Below, piece after piece: positions 45,503 through 56,046 of a DNA stretch of 64,000 bases; position 1 is the stretch's first letter; the number at the start of each line of letters is the position of its first letter. This DNA is from Spongospora subterranea f. sp. subterranea (lineage: Eukaryota; Endomyxa: Phytomyxea; Phytomyxea; Plasmodiophorida), in the NCBI GenBank assembly GCA_049724395.1, contig JAUGWO010000020.1:1-64000 (forward strand), read 5' to 3'. The translations under genes and the position numbers were made by a program. The notes under the pieces are model-generated. The model worked only from the letters and a program-made list of their open reading frames with translations, was not told the DNA's origin and ran no database searches.

Positions 45503-48500
45503 ATGGATGTGTTGTGCCAGTTTTTCCCCAAAACGTCAGTGATGACGCTGTACGAATACCTTTCGCAACTTAGAGCGCTAGATTCGCCTGAGCTTCTGAC
45601 CGATAAAGATACTCAGAAGTCTAATAATCATCAACTTCTGTGCAAATGTGTTTCCAATTTTTTTTTAGATTCAGCGAGTTTCTTCGTAATACGCGAGTTG
45701 TTGCATGCAATGCCCCTGGAGGCCAGCCCCATCAAATTGAGCGCTTACCTGAATATAGTTTAGAGTATCATCAACGGCAAGTTCTTGAACAGGTCCAGCA
45801 GGTAGTATGTCACATGTTCCCCGGTTCGAAACCTGTTTGATTCGGTTATAGTCCCTTCTTGTGAAGAATCAAGTCCATAACGTACTCATCAAGGGTTTAA
45901 CAACATTTTCGCCTTTTGGCGTTTTTACCTCGTTTAACACCGTTAGAAATCACCTTCTCAATCACAGCTGGGGTTTACTACTAGAACGCGTTGGAGACGC
46001 TGCGGTTCGGCAACTTCTGCTAAGGTGCTGTGTCTTTGTCGATGTGAACAATGGATCTCTGCTGCAAGTGTCTGGCAAAGCCTTGTTTGACGCAAAGCCA
46101 GGCATGTTTATCACTGCTCAGTTTGAGCGATTTCCGTTTGGTTCTGACCTTTGAACTTCTACCAGAAATAGGGCCTTCATGCAATGCTTTTTTGCCGAAT
46201 CGGTCTCTAGAATGTTCAGCTATTCTATATGCAAAGCGTGAGGGAGACGCCATTGGTCGTTATCGACTTCAGAAATGGCATATTCTGAATTCGCAAAAGA
46301 TCGACCCGTTACATTTGCTTTGCAATATATTTTGCGTGTCTTCTTTACGCAAACGACAAAAGTTAAATCAGACAATGAAACGAATCTTACCTTTGCTTAA
46401 ATCGTTGATCTCTGTATGCACCAATCATGCAATCCAGGTTTTCCCATATTGATAGTTCTTTTAGAGACATCGTAAAACCAATTATAAATCGCTCTTGGAT
46501 AAAGCATGCCCTCTTTTGGAAGGTAATGATTAAGACGTGGATTCAAAGCTAGAATTTGCTTTTTAGAAACACTGTTCAGTGTCCAAGGTAGCTGGTCAAA
46601 GTGCCAGCGTTGCCCAGTCACATCTTTTACAGCAATTCACAAAACCTGATAATGTTTGTAAATTCCTAAGACAAGTACTGTTGCGGATCGTCCCGAACAA
46701 GTTCTGGGGAAGCAAGAGAAACTTTGAATGCATATGCCGCGCCATGCACCACTTTGTCAATTTGCGCAGGTGGTGTATCTGCAGTTCCTCCCATCGCTAG
46801 TTGAATGTACGAATAGGTTCGAAGTGATTGACATTCACAATATGGTTCAAGGGTATCAACTAAGTGATTGTTCATGGATTTCTAACAAGGGTGGTAAATC
46901 TGCTGCGATCGCAAACCAGTTTCGTGCACTCTCAGTCTTGTTTACTCTTATTGACAATGGTTTCTCCTACCAGGAAGCTAATTTTCCATTTGTTTCGTTG
47001 GCTCTTCATCGACTATTTTGTTCCAGTACTACGCTGCTTCTTTTACGCAACAGAGACTGAACCGTATCGTAACCGTATTCTATTCTACAGACTCGAAGTA
47101 TACTTTTATTTACATCAGTAACCTTATCTTAACGGGACGTAGGTCTGGTCTAGAATAGAGAAAATCGCAATGGACGCTCTTTGTGATTCGCAATTACGAC
47201 CTCTTCCTGTATGGCATAATTCTCCAAGAAGCATCTTGAATCTGATACAATTTTGTAGAGCACATCGAGAAGCCTCCTTGGGTTTTCACGACTGCGAATT
47301 CTTCCCAAATCTAACGGGATTCGACCGATAGTAAATTGCAGCTATAAACACGTTCACACAACTACTTGGGGCAAAAAATCTTCATCAGTCAATGGAGCAC
47401 TCAAAATACCCCTATCTACCCTGAACTTTGAATGCGTCTGTCCTACGCATTCTGTCTAGTTCACAATTTGAAAAGCTTCTGTATGTTTTAGCAGGCAGAC
47501 CCTTTAACTACAGGGTGCTCTAGTGTTGGATATGATTCAGTGCATATACGGCTCCTTCCTTTCATAGAAGGCCTCCGAAAGGTTATCAAATTTCTGAGTT
47601 ACATCTGCACTGGAATTCCTGATAGTTGAACTGTTAACTTGAGCTTTGAATCCTGTCAAAAGTTCTTGACATTCCTTTATCCTTTTTTCGTTTTTTCATC
47701 ATTGCACACTGTAGATTATCATATCCGGTGGCACTGTCCCGAAAGTTTATATGGTGGCTACTGACATAACTCGATGTTTCGATTCCATCCAAAGAGCTAA
47801 GTATGCGCAATTTCAGTTTCCTGCATAATCGTAAACTGATGATGGAGTTAGAGTAATGGATATTGTTCAGCGTGTCCTCAAAGAGGTAGGTATTTTGTTT
47901 CGATGGTAAGGTTTCTGCGAAATGAATTCATATTCAGAGTGATTACTTCGTCCATAAGTGGGTGACCATGTTAGCTACACATTCCAATGGTAGCTCAAAG
48001 ATGGTGAGAAAACAATTTCAGCGAGAAGCTCTTCCCGCCGAGCTTCTCCCTCAAATTGATCAGTTTGCTAAGAAGTTGTCCAAGAACAAGAACATTGTTT
48101 ATAACGAAATAGTTTGTTTCTGATATGGGGTGCCTTTTCACTGCGTTTATCAGGTTTCCAGGCATCGGTCGACATGTTCTCCCGGTCAGATATCATTGAA
48201 ATCATCAAAGATCATATTTACAACACAACCGTTGAAGTATGCGGGTGCTTTCACAGTAAAAATGATGAATGACAAGTTGCATAGTTCAATGGCCAGGTTT
48301 TCCAGCAAACTTGCGGCATTCCTCAGGGCTCTGTCTTGTCGTCTTTGCTTTGTTCATTATATTTGGCTGATTTGGAAAAGCAACAACTTCGTCCTCAAAT
48401 GGGGTTCGCTGATCAAGACTGGATGTGGTCCGATTCACGTAAGTTAAATTCGTATATTCAAAGCCAGGAATCGCTGATTGATTTATCAGTATCCAGCGGA

Positions 48501-49510
48501 ATCTTGTTACGGCATGTTGACGACTTTTTGTTGCTAACTACAAGTAAGAGCAGTGCTGAGGCATTTTTATTCAGTATGGAAAGAGGGTTCACGGAATACC
48601 AATGCGCCATCAACACTTCGAAAACACGCACAAATTTTCTACCAGATTTGAAAACAAATACTGTTAATGTCGGTCTCCGTCGTCAAATTTTTGGCAACTA
48701 ACTTACGAAGTACAGCATATTGTTCCCTGGTGCGGTTTACTTTTCGATTCACAGCGACTTGTTTCTCTGAGATCAGACTATTCCAAATTCGTATCAACAC
48801 CACATATATCGGATGCCCTATCTTTTCGCAGGACTACCGGTAAAAGCCCAAGGTCTCGCCGACTTTTTCTAATCCCAAATAGGAAAACAATGCGCAAAAT
48901 TTTTGGAATTGTTTCTGCGACATTTTGTTCAGGTTAAGACGCATCCTTTGCTGCTTGATCCGCGCATCAATCCGAAACATATTGTTGCGCTGAACGTGCA
49001 TCAGGTTTTCAGTTTTCCCTTCGGTGCACCGCCTATATTTTTATTCGACGTTACCACACAGATATTTCAATTTGCCGCGTTAAAGCTTTATTCGTGGCTA
49101 GCCCAACTTGGTAAAAGAGTCAATTTAACGTTCGCTGATACCGCCTTTCAAAATCTACTTGTGGTGTTCCACCAAATTCGAAAGCGACGTTGTAAGCAAT
49201 CTGTTTACTTTAACTGAACAGTTGCCGATATGTCTAGGTTCCAATTGCCCGTTCACCCTGTCTTTGAATGAAGTTAAGTGGCTTGCGTTGCGGGCGTTCA
49301 AACAAGTACTTCTTCGAAAGCAAACTCGTTTCAGGTAGGAGGAATCATTTTTTTTATCAGTTTGTCTTATTTATATCGACAAGGCCCGTTATCGAAAAGA
49401 TCAATAGTGCTCTTCGTCGGCCACATCTTCGAAGGCTTAACAATACTGCATTTTTGCGGTTTGCACTTCTACAAAAACATCACCGCCAGCTCAGAAATGT
49501 CATATACTAA
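45503..49510 (+). CDS. TERT: Telomerase reverse transcriptase
   Basis: The protein subunit that copies its RNA template onto chromosome ends. Plus-strand exons carry every canonical block. TEN domain: a SWGLLLERVGDAAVRQLLLR segment (cf. AWGLLLRRVGDD). RNA-binding domain: VPNKFWGSKRNF (CP), SDCSWI (QFP) and RCFFYATETEPYRNRILFYR (T). RT domain: LPKSNGIRPIVNCSYK (1-2), YMVATDITRCFDSIQR (A, catalytic Asp), CGIPQGSVLSSLLCSLYLA (B'), RHVDDFLLLT (C, the two catalytic Asp at 48519-48524), YQCAINTSKTRTNF (D) and PWCGLLFDSQRL (E). The C-terminal extension includes NEVKWLALRAFKQVLLRKQ and ends at 49510 after a 48-nt intron. The start ATG opens the first exon. No telomerase RNA gene was found nearby. Individual exon borders were not all fixed. 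Confidence 0.95.
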
Positions 49511-49907
49511 AATCATTGTTCGCAATTTCCAGTTTTGTTTTGTGCTCCAATGATCAATTGCAGGGACTTTTGCATCAACGATCGCATTTTTGCTTTTGGT
49601 TGTGATCTCAAAATTCATTAGATGGACACTGAGCTGTAAATATACACAGAAGGAAGACATTAAAACGCAACTGCTTTATTTACAGCTCGGAGCCATGGAT
49701 ATGCACGGTCGTCCTGCTAATAAATCGGGAAAGGAAGGAAACCTAAAGCGGTGGAAGAATCAGAACACGATTGACGGCCACGGCGTTTGTCAAAAACCCG
49801 TTGAAATGACCCGCATTGATGGGGAATTTTGAGTACTGTAAGTGATTGGTTATTGTCTCTACAGTACTGTAGGTTGGCCAAGCTATCTTGAGACATTCTC
49901 CTCGGCA
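49511..49907. other. Spacer between TERT and uroporphyrinogen-III synthase
   Basis: Short frames only, on both strands; nothing recognised. It presumably holds the TERT 3' end and the UROS promoter. Confidence 0.45.
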
Positions 49908-50666
49908 ATGGCTATTCTTCTTCGTGATTGCGGCTCTTCCGACCCTGACCATTACAGTGCGGCTCTGAAAGATTTCGGGTTATCGTGTCTGTCTATACCG
50001 ATTCTACGTGTTATCCCGAAACCGATTACGCCTTCTCTCCCTGATCCCCTGCTTTACCAGGCCCTCGTTATCACTTCTGCCAATTCTATACGCCATCTTC
50101 CCCCAAATGCGTCCTTATGGTTAACGCATTTCAACCGGTTCTATACAGTTGGCCCCAGCACATCCCGCTCTTTGCTCGCTCGTCATCCATCGGCCAATGT
50201 CCTTTGCCCGCCATCATCATCGGGCGCTACATTAGCTGAATTCATCGCGAAAGATACCCAACATCCATCGCCCCGAGTTCTGTTCATATGCGGTGAACCA
50301 CACCGACCGGAACTCGCCGAAATCCTTTCCGCTAATAATATTCAAGTCGACAAACTGATTGTTTACGAGTCGGAAATACTGGACGGCGTTGGCGATAAAA
50401 TTCGTGAAGCATGCGGCAATCGGCAAGGAGTATGGCTATGTATATTCAGCCCAGCTGGCGCCAGAGCCGTGTTATCGCAATTGCGCTCCGATATCAATCA
50501 GTTCAGAATCGCTGTGATCGGCCAGACGACGGCGGCAGTATTCGATGATATCGTGCCCATTGTGGTCGCCACATCACCTACTCCGGAAGGATTCAAACAA
50601 GCCATCCAAACCGCGTTGATTTCTCCGGAAGGATTCGAACAAGCCATCGAAACCGCGTTAATATAA
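49908..50666 (+). CDS. UROS: Uroporphyrinogen-III synthase
   Basis: Closes hydroxymethylbilane with inversion of ring D, the fourth step shared by haem pathways; a cytosolic monomer of two domains. An uninterrupted frame from ATG 49908 gives 252 aa, close to the human enzyme (265). The start MAILLRDCGSSDPDHYSAAL aligns with the family N-terminus; then ALVITSANSIRHL (conserved Ser/Asn of the active cleft), FYTVGPSTSRSL, LFICGEPHRPELAEIL, VYESEI, LCIFSPAGARAVL and IAVIGQTTAAVF. Sequence conservation in this family is low, but the order is complete. The last 28 residues are a tandem duplication (PEGFKQAIQTALIS then PEGFEQAIETALI). A GTG at 49842 extends the frame but lacks support. It is one of few genes here without an intron. 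Confidence 0.93.
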   Translation: MAILLRDCGSSDPDHYSAALKDFGLSCLSIPILRVIPKPITPSLPDPLLYQALVITSANSIRHLPPNASLWLTHFNRFYTVGPSTSRSLLARHPSANVLCPPSSSGATLAEFIAKDTQHPSPRVLFICGEPHRPELAEILSANNIQVDKLIVYESEILDGVGDKIREACGNRQGVWLCIFSPAGARAVLSQLRSDINQFRIAVIGQTTAAVFDDIVPIVVATSPTPEGFKQAIQTALISPEGFEQAIETALI

Positions 50667-50949
50667 ATGTTGTTATGTATTGTTCCTCCACAATGAGCCG
50701 CTGCCGACTGGCGACGCCCTGCGATTGACCATCGACGTCCTGATTCTGATTTTCATTGCGATGCAATCGTCGTAACAATACAAAGCGAAATGAGCAAGGT
50801 GAATCCAACTGCCTATCAGAATAATTCGACAGAGTCAATAATTCCATTGCAAATAAACCAATCATGATTGAGATTCTGGCGTTAAAAATCAGCAATTTAG
50901 TATCGTGGAGTACCTGGACCACGAATTGACTATGCCAGGGACCCCTCTG

Positions 50950-52350
50950 ATTGTCTTCATTGGCCCAGTGACCAAAAGCTTCGTACTTTTACCGAACAGG
51001 ACAGACGAGCTGCTTACCAATCGATTTTAGCGCAACAACAGCAAGGACGCCCCACGAAAAGTCGACTTTTCCCAAAGTTGCTGCGGTTTCCGGTGTCAAA
51101 CCCAAAATGACCAGCAGGAGCTGGAAGGTGAACCAGGAATCGATTGCACAAGGATCGGCTTCCGCCGATGTTTTCGTCAAAAACAAAACATCAGTTGCGG
51201 CGGGAAGCCCCAAAGTTCGACCCGGAGAGGGTCAAGGCGGTCCCAATGAGCCAAATGGAAATCTTGCTGCTGCTATGGAAGCTCCAAAGAGCATTGTGCA
51301 TCGCAAGGTTCAAGACGGACAAGGTTGCCACTGCAGCACATTGAAACGTTCACTCTTCAACCCAAACCAAACGGCAACGTCTAGAGTCTGCTTGTCCAAT
51401 GTTGACCAACCCTCCAATGTTTGCAGATGTGTTAAATTGCATATATGATGATGAGAAGTGGCTTCTTATCATCAAAGCAGAACTATTATCTCTGCCCCGA
51501 CCAGCCAGAACCATTCCGTTAGTGCAAAAACGCAAAGCGATTTATCGAAAGGGTCATGTTGCTGGCTGCTGTGGCTCGAACACGGTTTGACCACAGTCGG
51601 AATCAGAAGTTCAGCGGCTCCAATTGGAATATGAGCCGATTCTCGCAGCTTAAAACTGTGCTGGCGCCTCATGATTACGAGCCTGGACTCGGGTTGCCAA
51701 TACACAAAGCTCAGTATTGTTATCCACCGATCTACCTAGATTGTGTGTGTGTGTGTGTATTGGCAACCCGAGTCCAGGCTCGTAATCCTGTTTGGCCCTT
51801 TGTAAGATATGATCCTGCCTAAACGGAACAGCAGGACCCGGGCAGTTGGGACTTTGGTGATGAAAACTTATTAACGGAACAAAAGAGGTTTAAAAAATAC
51901 TTACTGGACACGGTCTTCCCTGCAATTCGAGAAAAATGGCCTTGCCGAAGAACAAGTTTGCAAATCTTTGATCAACAGGATAGCGCAATACCTCATATCC
52001 TTCCACATGATCGGGCTTCTCTTCAGGCTGCTAGTTCTTCAGGTTGTGATAATCGTCTTAGGTGCCAAACATTCTAACTATATATGAACGTCCTCGGCCT
52101 GGGACCTTTCAACGCCATACAATCATTGCAGCACCTGACGGCATTCAAACCTTTGACGACCTTATTCAGGTCAACAACCATAGCTTTTAACGCTCAGATT
52201 GATACATAAGACGTTGAAAAGCGTTTGCAAAACTTTGCAGCAATGAATGAAATCATGATTAAAGGTTGATGAATCAAAACACTTCAAAAGGCAGTCCCTT
52301 GACTGCCTCTGCCCCAAAAGAATTGTCCGAATGAGTTTTGGAATAGCCCA
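50950..52350 (+). pseudogene. Decayed Tc1/mariner-superfamily (IS630-like) transposase
   Basis: Plus-strand pieces in changing frames follow the transposase order used by oomycete- and plant-type mariner relatives. A helix-turn-helix start reads FTEQDRRAAYQSILAQQQQ, then VAAVSGVKPKMTSRSWKV. The DDE domain reads YDDEKWLLIIKAE (first Asp), VMLLAAVARTRFDHSRN, NPVWPFVRYDPA, IREKWP, QQDSAIPHI (second Asp; cf. QQDNARPH) and MNVLGLGPFNAIQSLQH (cf. LNVLDLGFFNxIQSLQ, where the usual Asp is Gly). At least four frameshifts and several stops break it. A 115 bp palindrome is inserted at 51673-51787. I could not identify terminal inverted repeats. The element is dead. Confidence 0.85.
51673..51787. repeat. 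Perfect 33 bp inverted repeat with GT-repeat loop
   Basis: 51673-51705 (GATTACGAGCCTGGACTCGG and onward) is an exact reverse complement of 51755-51787, with no mismatch in 33 positions. The 49 bp loop ends in a run of GT dinucleotides (about 51742-51758). It interrupts the transposase relic between the QLKTVLAPHD and NPVWPF pieces. The lack of any mismatch shows that it formed or was corrected recently compared with the surrounding relic. Confidence 0.95.
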
Positions 52351-52853
52351 AATCATTTGTTTTTCTTGATTCGTTGTTATTATCCTACTATCAACAAGCT
52401 CTGAACACGATAAATTAGCCCCAACCTACATTGTAAAGATACTGGAAAACAGTTGTGTTGTTCATGGGACTGCTTTCTCAGTAGTTGACACCTAATACGG
52501 GTATCAAAACCTGAAGAATTAGCAGCCTGACGAGAAGCCAGACCGCTGCAGAAGAAGTGAAAATGGCGCCAGGAGTTGGCCAGTCCTCAGACTCTTGCTC
52601 CACTCACAGCATATATACACTACATTGTACCGGCCAGGCGAAAAACATGCATACACTCAAGTGTATGAAATTGAAAGAAAGCAGTTAGGGACAATTTCAC
52701 CCCGATATTGCGTGGTCCTTTGGAAATTCATTCAAATGAAAAGAATGTGTTTAGAATGGCTCTCACGACAGATCGTCCGGACTGGACTGCAATTCGAAGA
52801 ATAGGTTAACGACCTGGTGACAAAATAGTTCCCGAACACTCCGGTGCTGGACT
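52351..52853. other. Spacer between the mariner relic and SMG8
   Basis: Includes the likely degraded right end of the transposon and the SMG8 promoter. Small frames show no conservation. No RNA gene was found. Confidence 0.4.
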
Positions 52854-54799
52854 ATGCCAGCGAAGCTCGTGGTGATCGGTATAATCGTATGGGAACCTGA
52901 CTCCGATAGTACGAAGTCGATCATAACGCAGTTGACGAATGTCATTCGATTTCAGAAATGTGATCAGGTCGATGGTTTCTATGAGCGATTCGATTCTGAA
53001 CACAATGTTCTATATCTTCTGCTTCAACACGATCTAACCCTAACTCATGACTTATGGTTACGACGATTACTAACCCTCTTCCTCACATCCAATCACATCT
53101 ATTGGCTATTTCCCCGTCCGCGAATCAACATAGATTCGATTCGACTTCTTCGCTCATTACAATCGCTTCGTACTCCTTTGAAAGAACTGTGCAAATCCTT
53201 ATCGCCGACCCTCTCGTTCGTTTGTCAATCCCCGTCGTTTCCCACCGACCAGTTAGCTCTCAGATTTCGCGCTCATCTGGATGGTTCCGTTCGTTCATTG
53301 ATCTCCCCGATCGCCAGTGATCCTGCTCCGCTTTTCACCGTGCCAATGCTGAAACCTATGCTGGTTTCTCCGCCGATTCCAAAAGGAAAACCCAGCCGTG
53401 AACAATCAGCGCAATTGAAAAGGTTCCACCTGATTGCACCATCGATCGTACAGGCTGTATTATCCCGTCCTAATTCCTCACTTTATAATTCTATTGACGC
53501 CTGGAGGATTTCATCATCTACTGTTCACGACGTAGTTTCAAATAAGGTTCCGTTGGTCGTTCCGGTAATGGCAACCGTATCACGCCTTTTTTGGGATAAT
53601 CTGCTCCCAGGCATTGTTGACTCCGCCGTCAGAAGATATGTGGATTTATGTCCATCGGGCTCATACGGAAATGATATTCACCGCGTCAGTTCTGACGACG
53701 CCATCCAATATGTGCATAATTCAGTCCCTTTACATGTATTTGTTCAGCTCGAACGTAAGATTTCGGATTTTTGAGTTTTTTTGATTTATGAAAACGTCAC
53801 CGGTTGGATCATATTTTTTCTCCTTTTGTGATCGTAACAGTTCACGCTTTTAACACTATTTTCTTAGCGGCTCTTCGCCTTCAAATTGATGCGATTTGGA
53901 CAAGGTCTGGACGAAGGCTATGTCCTGCGGTTAGCCTTACAGGGAGGCTTTGCACTCATTCGTTCCATCGTGTGCCTGGCGCTGAGGTGCCCCCTGCATA
54001 TGGTGATCTTATGGAGCGGTGTCATTCAAGCGGGTTCTCAACGATGTGCTCGTGCAATTGTGGCAGGACGCAACAGTCCTTACCCGATCCGTTTGATATT
54101 GATGATGCGAGTAAATGCGGTCTGTCCTTACCTTGCTGCGAATCGTCGCACATAGCGTCGTCGGACGAGTGGCATTATCACAAGTCTGAAGGTCCACCAC
54201 AGGGAGAAGTCTCCTTCCAAGAATGGCATGTCCTGTGCGATGGTGGCAAGAAACAAGAACCGATCGGGATAATTTTCGAATTTGAGTGTGATTCAGGACA
54301 TCGATTTATCCACAACGTTCACGATCCCCTGGCGAAATATGTGACTTCTGCCGAGTCTATTCCCTATGCATACTATCCTCCTCAAGATGTACCTCTTTTG
54401 TTGAAATGCCATGAGTGTCGCTATCTGACAAAGACGGCGATTGCTCATCTCAGGCATATCTATGTCCGCGCTTCATCGACTCCCCCATGCTTTACCCCAC
54501 AGATCGTCATACGATATCGTCGACCGGCACAACCACGTCAGCCAAACCGGCGTCACGCCAATAGCCGAGAAACCGACGACAACATCGACATGATCGCGGA
54601 TATGTCATTGAATGGGCTTGCGTTGCCACCGCTAACAACGGTATCCATCGCTATTCCATTGGCGTTCAGATCTTCTCGCCCAGGTAATAGGGCCTTCATT
54701 CCTGACTCCAGTCACGAACTTGCACTGGAACAAGGAGTTTTGTACTACCCAGGACGTAAATCATCATCTATCATAGACAATCCAGATATATTTCTATAA
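52854..54799 (+). CDS. SMG8: SMG8, subunit of the SMG1 kinase complex in nonsense-mediated mRNA decay
   Basis: Restrains and recruits the SMG1 kinase that phosphorylates UPF1 in nonsense-mediated decay. Two exons (52854-53754 and 53868-54799) around a 113-nt intron, the longest well-defined one here, sum to 610 aa; human SMG8 is about 990, so this is a compact form. The N-terminus MPAKLVVIGIIVWEPDSDST matches the G-like fold start; DSEHNVLYLLLQHDL follows. The second exon begins with the diagnostic block SLTGRLCTH, then CHSSGFSTMCSCNCGRTQQ and DPFDIDDA, then a Cys-rich stretch with LLKCHECRYL. Another sign is the GVLYYPGR ending. The CSCNCGRTQ signature is specific to SMG8. Its stop lies 232 bp before the DNAAF6 start. 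Confidence 0.93.
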
Positions 54800-55031
54800 T
54801 TCGAAATACATATTGTAAAACATACTACCCAAAATTTATTAAGCAGTCGACTGATATTGGACAAACCATCATTCAAACGTTAATCGCTACGAAGCCATCA
54901 TTTCTTGATTAGCCAGGGTTGTTCAGATTAGCGGGGAAATTTTTGATTTCCTTTGAGTTTTTGGGGGACACTATGACGAGTTAACCGGTGAAGCCATAAG
55001 GATTAACCGCCAAAGCGGTATCAATCTTGAA

Positions 55032-55652
55032 ATGTTATCGTACCAAGATGTGGAAGCTATGAAAACACTGTTCGGCGTTGATCGCGAAGGCGATCAGGGG
55101 CAGCTCACAGAGCACTCGTCTCCGTCCGAGTTCGAGGCCGTTGCCAAAACGGGAGAGGAGCTGCGTCACGAATCAGGGCAGATTTGGTCACCGGATGAGG
55201 TGTCGACGGATCCATTGGCGTCGCAAGACTCGTACGATGGGCGCCCTGAGCCAAGTTATGACATCAAATTGCTGCAGAATCTATCCGCAGAAGACACCTA
55301 TTTTGGACTATCAGGCAAAGACCTATCGTCCCGCAGGTACAGGACATGTTGATATTTGGCCCAGAAAAGGATTGATAGTTTTGCAGCTGCGACAGTTTGC
55401 TGATCACAATCGCTGTTCCGGATGAATGTGTTGAAAGTATTGACCTCGATCTGCGTCCCAACCGGTTATTATTAAGGTCCCCCAAATAGTAAACGATTGT
55501 GCTTTGTTTTTTGGGGGGTTATCAGCCCTGAACTTCGATTGTACAGTAAACTGTTCCTGCATCTTCCGCATACCGTAAATGACGCCAAAGGCGACGCTGC
55601 CTTCGTAAATGGGGTATTGAGAGTGGTGCTGCCTGTAGTACATGACGAATGA
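55032..55652 (+). CDS. DNAAF6: Dynein axonemal assembly factor 6 (PIH1D3-like)
   Basis: An HSP90 co-chaperone that helps preassemble axonemal dynein arms in the cytoplasm before they enter the cilium. Three exons (55032-55336, 55387-55488, 55526-55652) with introns of 50 and 37 nt sum to 177 aa (human 214). An acidic N-terminal region ends with SGQIWSPDEV. Then YDIKLLQNLSAEDTYFGLSG aligns with the human YEIIFRQQVGTEDIFLGLS. The C-terminal CS-like beta fold has DSLLITIAVPDECVESIDLD, RLLLRSPKY, LFLHLPHTVNDAKGDAAFVN and LRVVLPV. PIH1-family proteins share this fold, but the TEDxxLGLS block is specific to DNAAF6. Its presence implies that the organism builds motile flagella at some stage. The 37-nt intron is the shortest here and should be verified. 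Confidence 0.88.
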
Positions 55653-56046
55653 TGAATATCTTGGTGATGTTCATTGTCTGGATGTGACGACGCACCGCTA
55701 ACGAGAGCATCCGAATTCGCAGAACGAGCCTGATATCGGTTTTTCCTACAATTTCAATAAAAAAGTCAAAATTATGTCTTGAATACCCAGCAGCTTCATG
55801 TTAATGGGTCTGTGATCGAGTGGTCAATGGCATCAAATGTGCAACTGAATTATAATGTTCTATCTGAACCTCTCTCAGTCACGGCCCATAGAGAGCTCAA
55901 ATTGAATCGCTTTGCGTCATTTTTAGTTTTTACACGCTGAAGGTCAAGAGATGTGCGTGCGAGCTTTGACGAAAGTCCGCTGCGGACTCCGTGGTGACGT
56001 TGCATTGATCCTCTGAAAGCCAAACTGGTTCAGGCGGAAAAACCCG
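55653..56046. other. Spacer between DNAAF6 and UTP20
   Basis: No coding-like frame longer than about 60 codons and no recognised repeat. It holds the DNAAF6 3' end and the UTP20 promoter. Confidence 0.45.

Noticed and set aside
50593-51213. A minus-strand gene for a small membrane protein (two frames that can be joined by a 63-nt intron)
   Set aside because: The plus strand of the same DNA is a recognisable mariner transposase relic, so the minus-strand frames are shadows even though they splice neatly.
53886-54155. Alternative plus frame in SMG8 beginning MRFGQGLDEGY
   Set aside because: The other frame contains the diagnostic CSCNCGRTQ block and joins the first exon in phase.
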